Assembly: GCA_026416815.1 (NCBI GenBank)
Contig: JAOAEJ010000089.1
Coordinates: 1 to 62,129 of the forward strand
Direction of reading: 5' to 3'
Source: Clostridia bacterium
Lineage (GTDB): Bacteria > Bacillota > Clostridia > Acetivibrionales > DSM-2933
Length of the DNA stretch: 62,129 bases
Below are positions 50,679-60,673 of the stretch, in pieces. The position numbers were made by a program, and so were the translations under genes. The first letter of the stretch is position 1; every line of letters starts with the position of its first letter. Under the pieces are notes generated by a model that ran no database searches, had not been told where the DNA came from, and was given only the letters and a program-made list of their open reading frames with translations.

Positions 50679-50725
50679 AAGTGAAAGCTTTAGGCCTATA
50701 CATTTTTTAGTAAGGCTTTTCACTA
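50679..50725 (-). terminator. Terminator after the PHP-domain gene
   Basis: AGTGAAAGC pairs with GCTTTTCACT; the minus-strand tail is TTTTTTCTTTTTTTTA. The gene-free stretch 50479-50806 otherwise holds only the presumed murB promoter. Confidence 0.8.
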
Positions 50726-50806
50726 TCACCTCTAAGTACATAAAGGACTTCCAATTAGGTAATGAATTGTGGTAAGTGCGATTTGCCTAAATGGATAAAA
50801 TCATTT

Positions 50807-51535
50807 TTACAGCAAACTATCTATACGTTTTTTTCTATCCCGCAAGTACTGTTCAACCTTCTCTACCGAAGTATTCAAAACAAGGTCCTCGGGCATATCG
50901 ACTTCCTCAAAAATTTTATAAACCTTATCAAATTTACCTATGTCAAAGCTTATATGAGAATCACTTCCGCAGATTATTCTTACACCGTATTCTTTGCACT
51001 TTCGTGCAATTTCCTTGCAGTTCTTCTCACTTCCCGTTCTCACAACAAAGGAATGATTGTTTATTTCTATAAGCTTATTATACTCCTTTGCAGCCAGCAC
51101 AACCTTTTCTATATCAATTTGAAACTGAGGGTTGCCTGGGTGGGCAACAGCGTCTATAAGCGGGTTTTTAAGAACGTTTATAACAGCATTGGTATGGTTT
51201 TCTACCGTTGACGGAGCAATACAAATCTCATGAAAGCTCGCCATCGCAAAATCCAAACGTCTGAGGTATTCGTCAGGCATGTCAACCTTTCCGGTATACT
51301 CTATTATATTCGCCTCTACACCTCTTACTATTCTCACACCGTATATAACGTCGGGAAGAATTTTCAAGTTTCCAAAGTGGTAGTACGAAGGTGCTCCAAG
51401 CATAGCCGGGCCATGGTCGGTCACTGCAAACATTTCTATACCGTTTGAAGGAGCTTCTCTGGCCATCTCTTGAACCGTACTATACGCATGTCCACTTGAT
51501 ACGCTGTGAGTATGGGTATCAACTACAATTTTCAA
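50807..51535 (-). CDS. PHP-domain phosphatase, YcdX-like
   Basis: 242-aa cytoplasmic metal-dependent hydrolase. The metal-binding motifs of the PHP fold are present in order: DTHTHS at the N-terminus, VTDHGPAM, GVEANI, AHPGNPQF, EINNHS and the C-terminal GSDSH. This matches the three-metal YcdX type. TTG start at 51535 with GGAGG eight bases upstream. It follows hprK after 81 bases. The substrate is unknown; the conserved position next to hprK suggests a role in sugar-phosphate or nucleotide metabolism (inference). Confidence 0.88.
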   Translation of the reverse strand: MKIVVDTHTHSVSSGHAYSTVQEMAREAPSNGIEMFAVTDHGPAMLGAPSYYHFGNLKILPDVIYGVRIVRGVEANIIEYTGKVDMPDEYLRRLDFAMASFHEICIAPSTVENHTNAVINVLKNPLIDAVAHPGNPQFQIDIEKVVLAAKEYNKLIEINNHSFVVRTGSEKNCKEIARKCKEYGVRIICGSDSHISFDIGKFDKVYKIFEEVDMPEDLVLNTSVEKVEQYLRDRKKRIDSLL

Positions 51536-51616
51536 AATACTTGCCTCCTATAGATAACAAAATCTAAACTTAGTGATTTCCTAGCTGGAAAAAATCATTT
51601 TTAGAGTTCGTTATCT

Positions 51617-52552
51617 TTATTTCTTTTCCATGTTTTTATTAATTTCCCCCAAAACTCTTTCGTTTAATACCTTTGCAGCATTATAGCCCATCTTCTTCTG
51701 TCTGTTGTTTAACGCAGCAACTTCAACTATAATGGCAAGGTTTCGGCCTGGGCTTACAGGAATATTTTGTGAAGAAACCATTATACCTAGAATATCAGTG
51801 TATTCATCCACCAGACCAAGTCTATCATAGTTCTTTTTATCATCCCAGTATTCCAAATGTATTACCAGATTTATATTTTCCGTCAGCTTTACAGCTCCCA
51901 CACCGTAAAGATTTTTTACATCCAGTATACCTATTCCCCTTATTTCTATAAAGTGTCTGATTATGTCCGGTGCTGTACCCACAAGAGTTTTATCGGAAAC
52001 TTTTCTTATTTCTACTACATCGTCAGCAACCAGCCTATGTCCTCTCTTTACGAGCTCAAGGGCAATTTCACTCTTTCCGACCCCGCTCTCTCCCAGTATC
52101 AGTATACCCTCTCCGTATACCTCAACAAGAACGCCGTGTTTAGTAATCCTTGGAGCAAGCTGAACGTTAAGATACCTTATAAGACCGCTCATAAACCTGG
52201 AGGTTACATCAGTAGTCTTAAATACCGGTATTTCATACTTTTTTGAAACCTCTATCATTTCGGGGAAAATCTCAAGTCCCCTTGCAACAACCATACATGG
52301 AAAACCACATTTAAAAAAGTCGTCAAGCCTCCTATAGCGTTCCTCGGGAGATAATTCCGCCAGATATGCAGTCTCTCCCTTCCCTATTATCTGTATCCTA
52401 TCTGTTCCAAAGTACTCCAAATATCCTGCAACCTGCAGCCCAGGCCTGTTTATATCCGCCGATGTTATTAAAATATCATCAATTTTACCACAGCCCGACA
52501 TGTCTTCGAGCTGGAATTCATCCATTATCTCCCTCAAAGTAACCGAAAACAT
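51617..52552 (-). CDS. hprK: HPr kinase/phosphorylase
   Basis: Bifunctional enzyme that phosphorylates and dephosphorylates Ser46 of HPr according to glycolytic intermediates. 311 aa. P-loop ILGESGVGKSEIALEL, the family signature EIRGIGILDVKNLYG, and the N-terminal DRNP-like domain are present. ATG at 52552 with GGAGGGG upstream. It begins the cluster that ends with ptsH, its substrate. Confidence 0.97.
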   Translation of the reverse strand: MFSVTLREIMDEFQLEDMSGCGKIDDILITSADINRPGLQVAGYLEYFGTDRIQIIGKGETAYLAELSPEERYRRLDDFFKCGFPCMVVARGLEIFPEMIEVSKKYEIPVFKTTDVTSRFMSGLIRYLNVQLAPRITKHGVLVEVYGEGILILGESGVGKSEIALELVKRGHRLVADDVVEIRKVSDKTLVGTAPDIIRHFIEIRGIGILDVKNLYGVGAVKLTENINLVIHLEYWDDKKNYDRLGLVDEYTDILGIMVSSQNIPVSPGRNLAIIVEVAALNNRQKKMGYNAAKVLNERVLGEINKNMEKK

Positions 52553-52622
52553 TTTAGCCCCTCCATACTATGTAATAATAACAACCCCTCTTAAATCAAT
52601 ATTATATATTATCCGCATAAAA

Positions 52623-52663
52623 AAAGAAACCTCGCAAAAATTCAACTTTGCAAGGTATTCTTT
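52623..52663 (-). terminator. Terminator of the first pyrophosphatase gene
   Basis: AAAGAAACCT-GCAAA pairs with TTTGC-AGGT-TTCTTT with small mismatches; the minus-strand tail is TTTTTTTATG. Confidence 0.75.
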
Positions 52664-52682
52664 CCTATCCTCCAGCAAGAGA

Positions 52683-54833
52683 TTACTTAATTAGCCCATA
52701 ACTTACAAATAACGAAGCCAATACCAATGTTATTGTGCTGAACAACTTAATCAAAACATGGAGTGAAGGCCCTGCGGTATCCTTAAAGGGATCACCTACC
52801 GTATCTCCAACTACACCCGCTTTATGAGCCTCCGACTTCTTACCGCCGTAATTCCCAAGCTCAATGAACTTCTTGGCATTATCCCATGCTCCCCCGCCGT
52901 TGTTGAGGAAAAGGGCCATGAGTACGCCGGCTATGGTAGCCACCATAAGGAAGCCAGCAGCGGATTCAGCGCCAAAGAGGAGTCCTACAGCTATAGGAGC
53001 TGCTACAACTATAAGCCCCGGCAGAACCATTTCTTTGAGTGCTCCCTTGGTAACTATATCAACGCACCTTCCGTAATCAGGCTTCTCGGTTCCGTCCATA
53101 ATTCCAGGCCTTTCATTGAACTGCCTTCTCACCTCAAGTATTACATACTGTGCAGCCTTACCCACAGCTCGGATTGCCGTAGAACTAAACAAGAACACTA
53201 TCATAGCCCCTGCAAAAGCACCAAGGAACACTTCCGGCTTACCTATATCAACCGGGAATATTTCATGAGCGCCTTTACCAAGAGCAATTTTAACCTCATC
53301 AAGATATGCGGAGAAAAGCAGGAATGTAGCAAGAGCAGCACTCCCCACAGCATAGCCTTTTGTAAGGGCCTTAGTGGTGTTACCGCAAGCGTCTAGTCTG
53401 TCGGTTTTTACCCTTACCTCTTCAGGAGCACCCGACATCTCGGTAATTCCTCCGGCATTGTCGGTAATGGGTCCAAATGTGTCCATAGCCAGTATGTAAG
53501 CGCAAGTGGCAAGCATACCCATAGTAGCTATAGCTGTACCGTACAGACCACCGTTAAACCCAAGCTCGGATAATCCGCTGGTTTTACCCAGCCAGTACGA
53601 ACTGAATATCGCCGCTGAAATTACCACAACAGGGGCAAAAGTACTCTCCAAACCTACAGCTATACCGGAAATTATATTTGTAGCGGGCCCAGTCTGTGAA
53701 GCTTTTGCTATCTCCTTAACCGGCCTGAAGTTAATCGAAGTATAGTACTGGGTAATATATACGAAAGCAAAACTTAAAGCAAGACCTATAAGAGCACAAC
53801 CGTAGAAGTTCCAATAGTTAACTTTCCCCTCAAACTGCCCTACTCCCCCAAGCATATACTTTGTAATAGGAATAAGGAACAGCGCACAGAGGATTGTAGT
53901 TACAAAATAACCTACATTTAAAGCATTCATAGGGTCTTTGTTTTCTTTTGTCTTTACGCAGAACATTCCGATAATCGAAGCTACAATACCCGAAGCACGT
54001 GCTACGAGCGGGAACAGAATCCCATAAACCCCGAAGACAGGAAACAAAGCTATCCCTAGTATCATAGCACCGATGTTCTCTGCTGCTGTAGACTCAAAAA
54101 GGTCAGCACCACGACCTGCACAGTCACCTACGTTATCACCTACCAAGTCAGCCACTACCGCAGGATTTCTCGGGTCATCCTCAGGAATTCCTGCCTCAAC
54201 CTTACCTACAAGGTCAGCGCCAACATCGGCAGCCTTGGTATAAATACCCCCTCCAAGCTGTGCAAACAATGCTACAAAGCTGGCCCCAAACCCATAACCC
54301 ACTATAAGGAGAGGAGCATGTTTGATAGCCTCCTCAGTTCCCTCGTATGCTCCGAAGATATAGAATAAGCCTCCCACACCGATAAGACTCAGTGTGGTAA
54401 CAGCTAGCCCGGTTACAGCACCTCCCCTGAAGGATATGGTAAGTGACCGGTTAAGACTATGCTTGGCTCCTGCCGCCGCCCTTATATTGGCACTTACTGC
54501 AACATACATACCTATAAATCCGGCAATACCCGAACAAAGTGCCCCAGCAATAAAGGATACAAATGTATGCCAGTTGAAAATATCATCTCCCCTTGTAACA
54601 AAACCTAAGAGTACTGAAACTACAATCGCCAAAACTCCAATTGTCTTATACTGTCTGCTTAAGAAAGCCATTGCACCTTCCTTAATAGCAGCAGCAATTG
54701 CCTGCATTTCCTGACTTCCTAACTCCTGCTTAAATACATACCTGGTCATTATTACTATAAAAATCAAGGCAATAACACTAACTCCTCCAACTATGCCGAG
54801 GAGCTGCAAGACTGTAGTTTGTAGATCACCCAT
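52683..54833 (-). CDS. hppA: Membrane-bound proton-pumping pyrophosphatase (K+-independent type)
   Basis: Couples hydrolysis of pyrophosphate to ion pumping across the membrane. 716 aa with about 16 helices, starting at the ATG at 54833 (GGGGGA upstream). Catalytic motifs are intact: the DVGADLVGKVEAGIPEDDPR loop, NVGDCAGRGADLFE and the C-terminal GDTVGDPFKDTAGPSL. The subclass marker near residue 460 reads GNTTKALTKG, with Lys and Thr at the K+-site positions, which marks K+-independent enzymes. Proton pumping is therefore most likely. Confidence 0.95.
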   Translation of the reverse strand: MGDLQTTVLQLLGIVGGVSVIALIFIVIMTRYVFKQELGSQEMQAIAAAIKEGAMAFLSRQYKTIGVLAIVVSVLLGFVTRGDDIFNWHTFVSFIAGALCSGIAGFIGMYVAVSANIRAAAGAKHSLNRSLTISFRGGAVTGLAVTTLSLIGVGGLFYIFGAYEGTEEAIKHAPLLIVGYGFGASFVALFAQLGGGIYTKAADVGADLVGKVEAGIPEDDPRNPAVVADLVGDNVGDCAGRGADLFESTAAENIGAMILGIALFPVFGVYGILFPLVARASGIVASIIGMFCVKTKENKDPMNALNVGYFVTTILCALFLIPITKYMLGGVGQFEGKVNYWNFYGCALIGLALSFAFVYITQYYTSINFRPVKEIAKASQTGPATNIISGIAVGLESTFAPVVVISAAIFSSYWLGKTSGLSELGFNGGLYGTAIATMGMLATCAYILAMDTFGPITDNAGGITEMSGAPEEVRVKTDRLDACGNTTKALTKGYAVGSAALATFLLFSAYLDEVKIALGKGAHEIFPVDIGKPEVFLGAFAGAMIVFLFSSTAIRAVGKAAQYVILEVRRQFNERPGIMDGTEKPDYGRCVDIVTKGALKEMVLPGLIVVAAPIAVGLLFGAESAAGFLMVATIAGVLMALFLNNGGGAWDNAKKFIELGNYGGKKSEAHKAGVVGDTVGDPFKDTAGPSLHVLIKLFSTITLVLASLFVSYGLIK

Positions 54834-55117
54834 TAGTTTACATCCCCCTATACTTAATTCTTCCACTAAAAAATATCGCTTTACCGTTAACGTTATAAAG
54901 CAGTATGCAAAGTTCCTTTAACCTATTGGAAACTCTGCCCCTGTTATTTATATTAGCTATGTACTGTAAATTATTACTGATTAGCGTATTATAAATAAAG
55001 GCTGCATACCTGAAATAAAAAAGTATAGATAGCACAGATAAGGTATTAATATACAAATACTGAACGTAATATAAATATAATAGGTATCATATCTGAAAGA
55101 GTAAAAGGTAACTGTCT

Positions 55118-55378
55118 ATGCAAATAGTTCCTTTTATGCTTGCCTTGCTGCTCGTTCTATTAGGGACTTACATAAGATTCTCACAGAAAGCAACAATTGA
55201 AAAGTGGGTAGGATATAATATAGTTTTTACAGGTTTACTTGTGCTTCTAGAGAGCATTTTAGCTACACACTACTGCTGGTCACTTACCAAGCTTTCAACT
55301 GCCTGTCTTATCACCATGGTGATACTCTTCATAATTACAGTTATAGGATTTGTAAAATGGGGAAAGATACATGAGTAA
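55118..55378 (+). CDS. Small membrane protein between the two pyrophosphatase genes
   Basis: 86 aa with three hydrophobic segments (about 4-18, 30-47 and 58-80) and a short charged tail. ATG at 55118 with AAAGGT upstream. Its stop codon lies inside a strong bidirectional terminator, which supports a real transcript. No family recognised. It is on the opposite strand to both pyrophosphatase genes, so a functional link is only positional. Confidence 0.65.
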   Translation: MQIVPFMLALLLVLLGTYIRFSQKATIEKWVGYNIVFTGLLVLLESILATHYCWSLTKLSTACLITMVILFIITVIGFVKWGKIHE

Positions 55379-55422
55379 ATAAGTAAGGCCTCCTGACAGA
55401 GTCAGAAGGCCTTACTTATTTA
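55376..55422. terminator. Bidirectional terminator
   Basis: TAAATAAGTAAGGCCT pairs with its exact complement (16 bp). It ends the small plus-strand gene and the convergent second pyrophosphatase gene. Confidence 0.9.
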
Positions 55423-55437
55423 CTTTATATCATTTAA

Positions 55438-57540
55438 CTATTTGAATATCGAATTGTGAAGGATAAATGCTGCAAATACTATAGATACCATCGAAAGAAG
55501 CTTTATCAATATATTGATAGAAGGTCCGGAAGTATCCTTGAACGGGTCACCTACCGTATCTCCAACAACAGCAGCCTTATGGCTGTCAGAACCCTTTCCT
55601 CCATGGTTTCCTGCTTCAATATATTTCTTCGCATTATCCCATGCACCACCAGAGTTTGCCATCATTATGGCAAGAACGAAACCAGTTACGGTTGCACCCG
55701 CCAGCATACCGGCAACACCGTTTACACCAAGTATAATACCTACTACTATAGGAGCCGCTATAGCTACAAGTGCAGGGGCGATCATTTCCTTCTGAGCAGC
55801 CCTTGTACAAATATCCACACATGAAGCATAATCGGGCTGAGCCTTACCTTCCATCAAGCCTTTAATCTCCCTGAACTGCCTTCTAACCTCTACAACAATC
55901 TTCTGTGCCGCTCTTCCTACAGCTTCCATAGTCATGGAAGCAAACAGGAACGGCAGCATTCCGCCAATAAATAGTCCAATCAATACCTGTGGGTTCATAA
56001 TTGAAAGGTTGAAAGCAAACTCCATGTTTTCTTTCTTTACAATCAATTCAACTTCATCTTTAAATGCAGCTATCAAAGCTAATGCAGTCAACGCTGCAGA
56101 ACCGATGGCAAAACCTTTACCTGTAGCAGCAGTTGTGTTACCCAATGAGTCAAGAGCGTCTGTACGCTTTCTCACTTCAGGCTCCAAGTGTGACATTTCA
56201 GCAATACCGCCGGCGTTGTCAGCAACAGGGCCATAAGCGTCTGTAGCCAGCGTAATACCCAATGTACTGAGCATACCAACCGCAGAAATACCAACGCCAT
56301 ACAATCCCATATTAAAATTGCTTGCACCACCGGAAAGGTAGAAGCTTGCAAGTACTGCTATAGCAACTATTATAACCGGTATAGCCGTCGAAAACATCCC
56401 CAATGATATACCGCTTATGATTATTGTAGCAGGACCGGTAGTTGAGGTATCAGAAAGCCTTTGTGTAGGCTTGTACGTGTCTGAAGTAAAGTATTCGGTA
56501 AAGAATCCTATCAATATACCGCCTACAAGACCGCTGATGATTGCCCAGTAAACACCGATATGCTCTTTACCCAACACTGAATTTACAAGGAAGTAGGATA
56601 TAATGGCAATCAGAGCACCACTTATATATATACCTCTTCTTAATGCCTTAAGAAGCACGGATTGTTCTGCCTTTTCACCGGAGCGTACAAAGAATGTACC
56701 TAGTATTGAAGCAAGAACTCCAACTGCAGCCATTGTCATGGGAATTGTAACTCCATTGATACCCAATCCTGCAGCAACTGCCAATGCACTGGTAGAAACT
56801 ATTGAACCGACGTAGGATTCATATAGGTCTGCACCCATTCCTGCAACGTCCCCGACATTATCCCCAACGTTGTCTGCAATAACGGCAGGGTTTCTCGGAT
56901 CATCCTCCGGTATACCTGCTTCAACCTTACCCACAAGGTCAGCACCAACGTCAGCAGCTTTTGTAAATATCCCCCCACCTACACGGGCAAACAGGGCCAT
57001 TGAACTGGCACCCATACCGAAGGTAAGCATTGCACTGGTTATATTCTGAATTCTCACAGCGTCCGCAACATCTCTATAGAACCATTGTAAAAAATAAAAC
57101 CAAGCACTTAAATCAAGAAGTCCAAGACCAACCACAACAAGCCCCATTACCGCACCACTTGAAAAAGCAACTCTTAAGCCGCTGTTTAAGCTGGTTCTAG
57201 CTGCATTGGCAGTTCTAGCGTTAGCATTTGTAGCAATCTTCATACCTATAAATCCCGATAAGCCGGAGAAAAAACCACCTGTCAAGAATGCAAACGGCAC
57301 AAAAGGTGTAAGGTACTTCAAGTATGCCAGTATTCCTAAAATTATAGCCATTACAATAAAGAACATCGCAACACCGGTGTATTGCCTTTTCAGGTAAGCA
57401 TTTGCCCCTTGGCGCACCGCAGCAGCTATTTTCTTCATCTGCTCAGTACCCTCACTTGTCTTCATAACCCTATAGGCTAGGAATCCAGCAAAGGCCAGTG
57501 CTACGATTGACCCTAAAGGTGCTAATAATAATAGATCCAT
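55438..57540 (-). CDS. hppA: Membrane-bound ion-pumping pyrophosphatase (K+-dependent type)
   Basis: Second enzyme of the family, 700 aa, starting at the ATG at 57540 (GGAGGG upstream). The same catalytic loops are present (DVGADLVGKVEAGIPEDDPR, NVGDVAGMGADLYE, GDTVGDPFKDTSGPS). The subclass marker reads GNTTAATGKG, with Ala and Gly at the K+-site positions, the signature of K+-dependent enzymes. These can pump Na+, H+ or both; the choice depends on a Glu in helix 6 that I cannot place with certainty. It is clearly diverged from the first copy, so this is not a recent duplication. Confidence 0.95.
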   Translation of the reverse strand: MDLLLLAPLGSIVALAFAGFLAYRVMKTSEGTEQMKKIAAAVRQGANAYLKRQYTGVAMFFIVMAIILGILAYLKYLTPFVPFAFLTGGFFSGLSGFIGMKIATNANARTANAARTSLNSGLRVAFSSGAVMGLVVVGLGLLDLSAWFYFLQWFYRDVADAVRIQNITSAMLTFGMGASSMALFARVGGGIFTKAADVGADLVGKVEAGIPEDDPRNPAVIADNVGDNVGDVAGMGADLYESYVGSIVSTSALAVAAGLGINGVTIPMTMAAVGVLASILGTFFVRSGEKAEQSVLLKALRRGIYISGALIAIISYFLVNSVLGKEHIGVYWAIISGLVGGILIGFFTEYFTSDTYKPTQRLSDTSTTGPATIIISGISLGMFSTAIPVIIVAIAVLASFYLSGGASNFNMGLYGVGISAVGMLSTLGITLATDAYGPVADNAGGIAEMSHLEPEVRKRTDALDSLGNTTAATGKGFAIGSAALTALALIAAFKDEVELIVKKENMEFAFNLSIMNPQVLIGLFIGGMLPFLFASMTMEAVGRAAQKIVVEVRRQFREIKGLMEGKAQPDYASCVDICTRAAQKEMIAPALVAIAAPIVVGIILGVNGVAGMLAGATVTGFVLAIMMANSGGAWDNAKKYIEAGNHGGKGSDSHKAAVVGDTVGDPFKDTSGPSINILIKLLSMVSIVFAAFILHNSIFK

Positions 57541-57908
57541 ACACAACCCTCCAGTAATTATTTTAAGTAGTTGCAAAAAAACAGTACCTCTTTATAACAA
57601 TAATCGCTACAATGCTTTAATTGTAGAATTAATTGTAGACTTATTCCCACTAAGCCATATACATAAAAATTTTACACCATTATACATTATAGTACTGTTT
57701 TTAGTTATATTCAACAAAAAGTTTTGTAAAATGCAATGAATTATTGTACATATTCTCAAACATCATGCTTAATCGTTACCTATAAAACACTTGTCCTCAA
57801 CCTATTTATACTAGCTTACACCCTCCATTTGCACATATAAACACATTAACGGCAAGCTCAAACATCTATTTACAAACATTTTTTTCAAATATTGGATTGT
57901 GCTAACAA

Positions 57909-57946
57909 AACAAAACAGCTGTTTGTTCAAAACAAACAGCTGTTTT
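57909..57946 (-). terminator. Terminator of the tRNA-Gly pair
   Basis: AAAACAGCTGTTTGTT pairs with its complement around a short loop; the minus-strand tail is TTTTGTTTTG. The stretch 57541-57908 upstream of the pyrophosphatase gene holds nothing else recognised. Confidence 0.8.
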
Positions 57947-57949
57947 TAT

Positions 57950-58023
57950 TGGAGCGGGTGATGGGAATCGAACCCACGCAATCAGCTTGGAAGGCTGATG
58001 TTCTACCATTGAACTACACCCGC
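57950..58023 (-). tRNA. tRNA-Gly (anticodon UCC)
   Basis: Complete cloverleaf on the minus strand: acceptor GCGGGTG/CACCCGC, anticodon loop CTTCCAA, T arm GTGGG-TTCGATT-CCCAT, discriminator T and an encoded CCA end. A reading frame over this region (57892-58077) is not real. Confidence 0.96.
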
Positions 58024-58027
58024 AGAG

Positions 58028-58102
58028 TGGAGCGGGTTACGCGATTTGAACGCGCGACTTTCACCTTGGCAAGGTGACACTCTACCGCTGAGTTAAACCC
58101 GC
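58028..58102 (-). tRNA. tRNA-Gly (anticodon GCC)
   Basis: Complete cloverleaf: acceptor GCGGGTT/AACCCGC, anticodon loop TTGCCAA, T arm GCGCG-TTCAAAT-CGCGT, encoded CCA. Four bases separate it from the UCC isoacceptor, so both come from one transcript. Together they read all GGN codons except possibly GGG, which UCC can wobble to. Confidence 0.96.
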
Positions 58103-58206
58103 ATTGCTTAACTGCATAGACTATTATACAGACACATATATCATTTGTCAACAACTTATTGGGATGAAAATTTTAACATTTATATATTAGCTGTAGGTAC
58201 AATAAT

Positions 58207-58231
58207 AAAAGAGTCCCGTTAAAGACTCTTC
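58207..58231 (-). terminator. Terminator of the riboflavin operon
   Basis: AAGAGTC pairs with GACTCTT around an 8-base loop; the minus-strand tail is TTTATTATTG. Confidence 0.8.
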
Positions 58232-58259
58232 TATGTACTGTTAGCTATATAATTGCCTG

Positions 58260-58727
58260 TTACAGCGTTTTTAACAAATTTGCCATTTCAATCGCAGTTA
58301 CTGCAGCTTCATACCCCTTATTGCCCGCTTTTGTTCCAGCCCTTTCAATTGCCTGTTCAATAGTATCGGTAGTTAATACCCCAAATATAACAGGTACACC
58401 GGTATCAAGTGAAACTTTAGCTATTCCCTTGGATACTTCGCTTGAAACATAGTCAAAGTGGGGTGTTGAACCTCTAATGACCGCTCCAACACATATTACC
58501 GCATCATACTTCTTTGATGCAGCCATTTTCTGTGCAACCAACGGAATTTCAAAAGCTCCAGGAACCCATGATATTTCTATATTGGCCTCATCAGCCCCAT
58601 GTCTTACAAGACCGTCAATTGCCCCACCCAAAAGCTTGCTGCTGATAAATTCGTTAAAACGTCCTATTATTATACCAAATTTCAGTCCACTTGCAATCAG
58701 ATTACCTTCATTAGTTTTTATAGCCAT
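58260..58727 (-). CDS. ribH: 6,7-dimethyl-8-ribityllumazine synthase
   Basis: Penultimate step of riboflavin synthesis: condenses the ribitylamino-uracil with dihydroxybutanone phosphate. 155 aa, forms an icosahedral or pentameric shell. Motifs: [12 protein letters not shown] at the N-terminus, [11 protein letters not shown], and the catalytic His in [12 protein letters not shown] with GGAGG upstream, two bases after the ribBA stop. Last gene of the operon. Confidence 0.97.
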   Translation of the reverse strand: MAIKTNEGNLIASGLKFGIIIGRFNEFISSKLLGGAIDGLVRHGADEANIEISWVPGAFEIPLVAQKMAASKKYDAVICVGAVIRGSTPHFDYVSSEVSKGIAKVSLDTGVPVIFGVLTTDTIEQAIERAGTKAGNKGYEAAVTAIEMANLLKTL

Positions 58728-58729
58728 TA

Positions 58730-59959
58730 TTATTTACCTCCCTGGTGTTTTGTTGTATTTAAATCATCTAAAAGATGTCCCATCTTTTCTTTTTTAGTCC
58801 TCATATAAAACCTGTTTACATCATTCTCTTCCATCTGCAGCGGTACTCTTTCCACAACTTCCAATCCATATCCGCCTAAACCCACTAATTTTTTAGGATT
58901 GTTTGTCAAAAGCCTTATCTTGTCTATTCCAAGGTCACATAGTATTTGAGCTCCGATGCCATAATCCCTGAGATCAGGCGCAAATCCCAAAAGTACGTTA
59001 GCCTCAACGGTATCCTTTCCCTGATCCTGCAGCTCATAAGCTCGAATCTTGTTTACCAGGCCTATGCCACGCCCTTCCTGACGCATGTACAGCAGCACTC
59101 CGACACCTTCCTGATTAATTTGACTTAATGCCGCAGCCAGCTGTTCACCGCAATCACACCTTAAAGAGTGGAAAGCATCCCCGGTAAGGCACTCGGAATG
59201 TACCCTTACCAATATGGGTTTATCCTGGTTTGCTACATCTCCTCTTACAAGAGCAACATGGTGTTCACCATTGGTTACATTCTCGTAGGCTACAATATCA
59301 AACTCACCATAGTCAGTTGGCAGCTTGGCTACAGCTGCTCTTTTTATCAGCTTTTCTTTAACCCTGCGGTATTTAATCAGATCTGCAATACTTATCATCT
59401 TTAAGCCATGCTTTTTTACGTACTCTACTAGTTGGGGAATCCTGGCCATAGTACCGTCGTCATTCATGATTTCACATATAACACCGGCAGGATACAAATC
59501 AGCCATCCTTGCAAGATCTACAGCAGCTTCGGTATGCCCCGAACGTTTAAGTACTCCCCCGGGTTTAGCAACTAAAGGAAAAACATGCCCCGGCCTCATG
59601 AAATCTGCTGCTTTGGATTCAGGGTTTACTAACTCCTTGATAGTATTGGCTCTCTCAAAAGCAGATATTCCGGTGGTTGAGCTCTTATGGTCAACTGTTA
59701 TTGTAAAAGCTGTACCCATATGCTCATTGTTTTTTTCCACCATCATGGATAATTCCAATTCGGCAGCACGTTTTTCTTCAAGGGGTACGCAAATCATGCC
59801 CCTGCCGTATGTAGCCATAAAATTAATGCTATCAGGTGTTACCTTCTCGGCAGCCATGATAAGGTCACCTTCATTCTCCCTATCTTCATCGTCTACTACA
59901 ACTATCATTTTACCCTGTTTGAGGTCTTCCAGGGCTTCTTCTATAGTATTAAAATTCAT
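58730..59959 (-). CDS. ribBA: 3,4-dihydroxy-2-butanone-4-phosphate synthase / GTP cyclohydrolase II
   Basis: Bifunctional enzyme supplying both precursors of riboflavin. 409 aa. The N-terminal RibB domain (1-200) has [19 protein letters not shown] and the later RPGHVFPL motif. The C-terminal RibA domain (205-400) has three zinc-binding cysteines in [19 protein letters not shown] and the [12 protein letters not shown] active-site loop. ATG with GGGGAGG upstream. Third gene of the operon. Confidence 0.98.
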   Translation of the reverse strand: MNFNTIEEALEDLKQGKMIVVVDDEDRENEGDLIMAAEKVTPDSINFMATYGRGMICVPLEEKRAAELELSMMVEKNNEHMGTAFTITVDHKSSTTGISAFERANTIKELVNPESKAADFMRPGHVFPLVAKPGGVLKRSGHTEAAVDLARMADLYPAGVICEIMNDDGTMARIPQLVEYVKKHGLKMISIADLIKYRRVKEKLIKRAAVAKLPTDYGEFDIVAYENVTNGEHHVALVRGDVANQDKPILVRVHSECLTGDAFHSLRCDCGEQLAAALSQINQEGVGVLLYMRQEGRGIGLVNKIRAYELQDQGKDTVEANVLLGFAPDLRDYGIGAQILCDLGIDKIRLLTNNPKKLVGLGGYGLEVVERVPLQMEENDVNRFYMRTKKEKMGHLLDDLNTTKHQGGK

Positions 59960-60004
59960 GATTATTCCTCCCCATATGTAAATATTAATAATAGCTTACC
60001 AAAC

Positions 60005-60661
60005 CTACACAAACCCATTTTCCCTTAAAAAATCCAGAGATATATCCTTCTTCTTACCGGTGCCCGTTTGTTCACCACCTCCAAGAAGCTTTTCTATATA
60101 TTTCCCCACCATGTCGCACTCTATATTAATTCTGTCTCCTACCTTCTTAAACCCAAGAGTAGTTACCCCTGCTGTTAGCGGTATCAATGATACTTTAAAG
60201 CATATATTATCTACATATGCTACGGTCAGGCTGGTACCGTCAAGAGCAACCGACCCCTTCATAACAATGTATTTTAGTATGTTATCCGGTGCTTCAATTG
60301 TAACCCACGTAGCATTATCTTCCTCCACCTTATCGGTAATAATGCCTGTCCCGTCTATATGTCCGCTTACCATATGCCCTCCGAGCCTGTCCGAAAGCCT
60401 CAGAGCTCTCTCAAGATTTACTCTACTACCTATACTCAGCATATCAAGGTTGGTTTTTCTCATTGTCTCGGGCATTACATCAGCAGTAAACCAATCCCCT
60501 CCAAACTCAGTAACAGTAAGACATATTCCGTTAACTGCTATGCTGTCTCCCAATTTTACATCCCCGACAATCTGTTTGCACTCAATAGAAAGCTTAATGG
60601 AGCTGCTCCCTTTTACGATATTTCTTACCCTACCCAGTTCTTCGACAATACCAGTAAACAT
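60005..60661 (-). CDS. ribE: Riboflavin synthase, alpha chain
   Basis: Final dismutation of two lumazine molecules to riboflavin. 218 aa with two internally similar lumazine-binding halves (MFTGIVEELGRV at the start; MVSGHIDGTGII opening the second). ATG at 60661 with GGGG upstream, 12 bases after ribD. The usual clostridial order ribD-ribE-ribBA-ribH is complete here. Confidence 0.97.
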   Translation of the reverse strand: MFTGIVEELGRVRNIVKGSSSIKLSIECKQIVGDVKLGDSIAVNGICLTVTEFGGDWFTADVMPETMRKTNLDMLSIGSRVNLERALRLSDRLGGHMVSGHIDGTGIITDKVEEDNATWVTIEAPDNILKYIVMKGSVALDGTSLTVAYVDNICFKVSLIPLTAGVTTLGFKKVGDRINIECDMVGKYIEKLLGGGEQTGTGKKKDISLDFLRENGFV

Positions 60662-60673
60662 AGTCTTTTCCCC

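Noticed and set aside
57892..58077. 61-residue plus-strand frame
   Set aside because: It lies over two tRNA-Gly genes on the other strand; the apparent protein is the familiar artefact of tRNA sequence.
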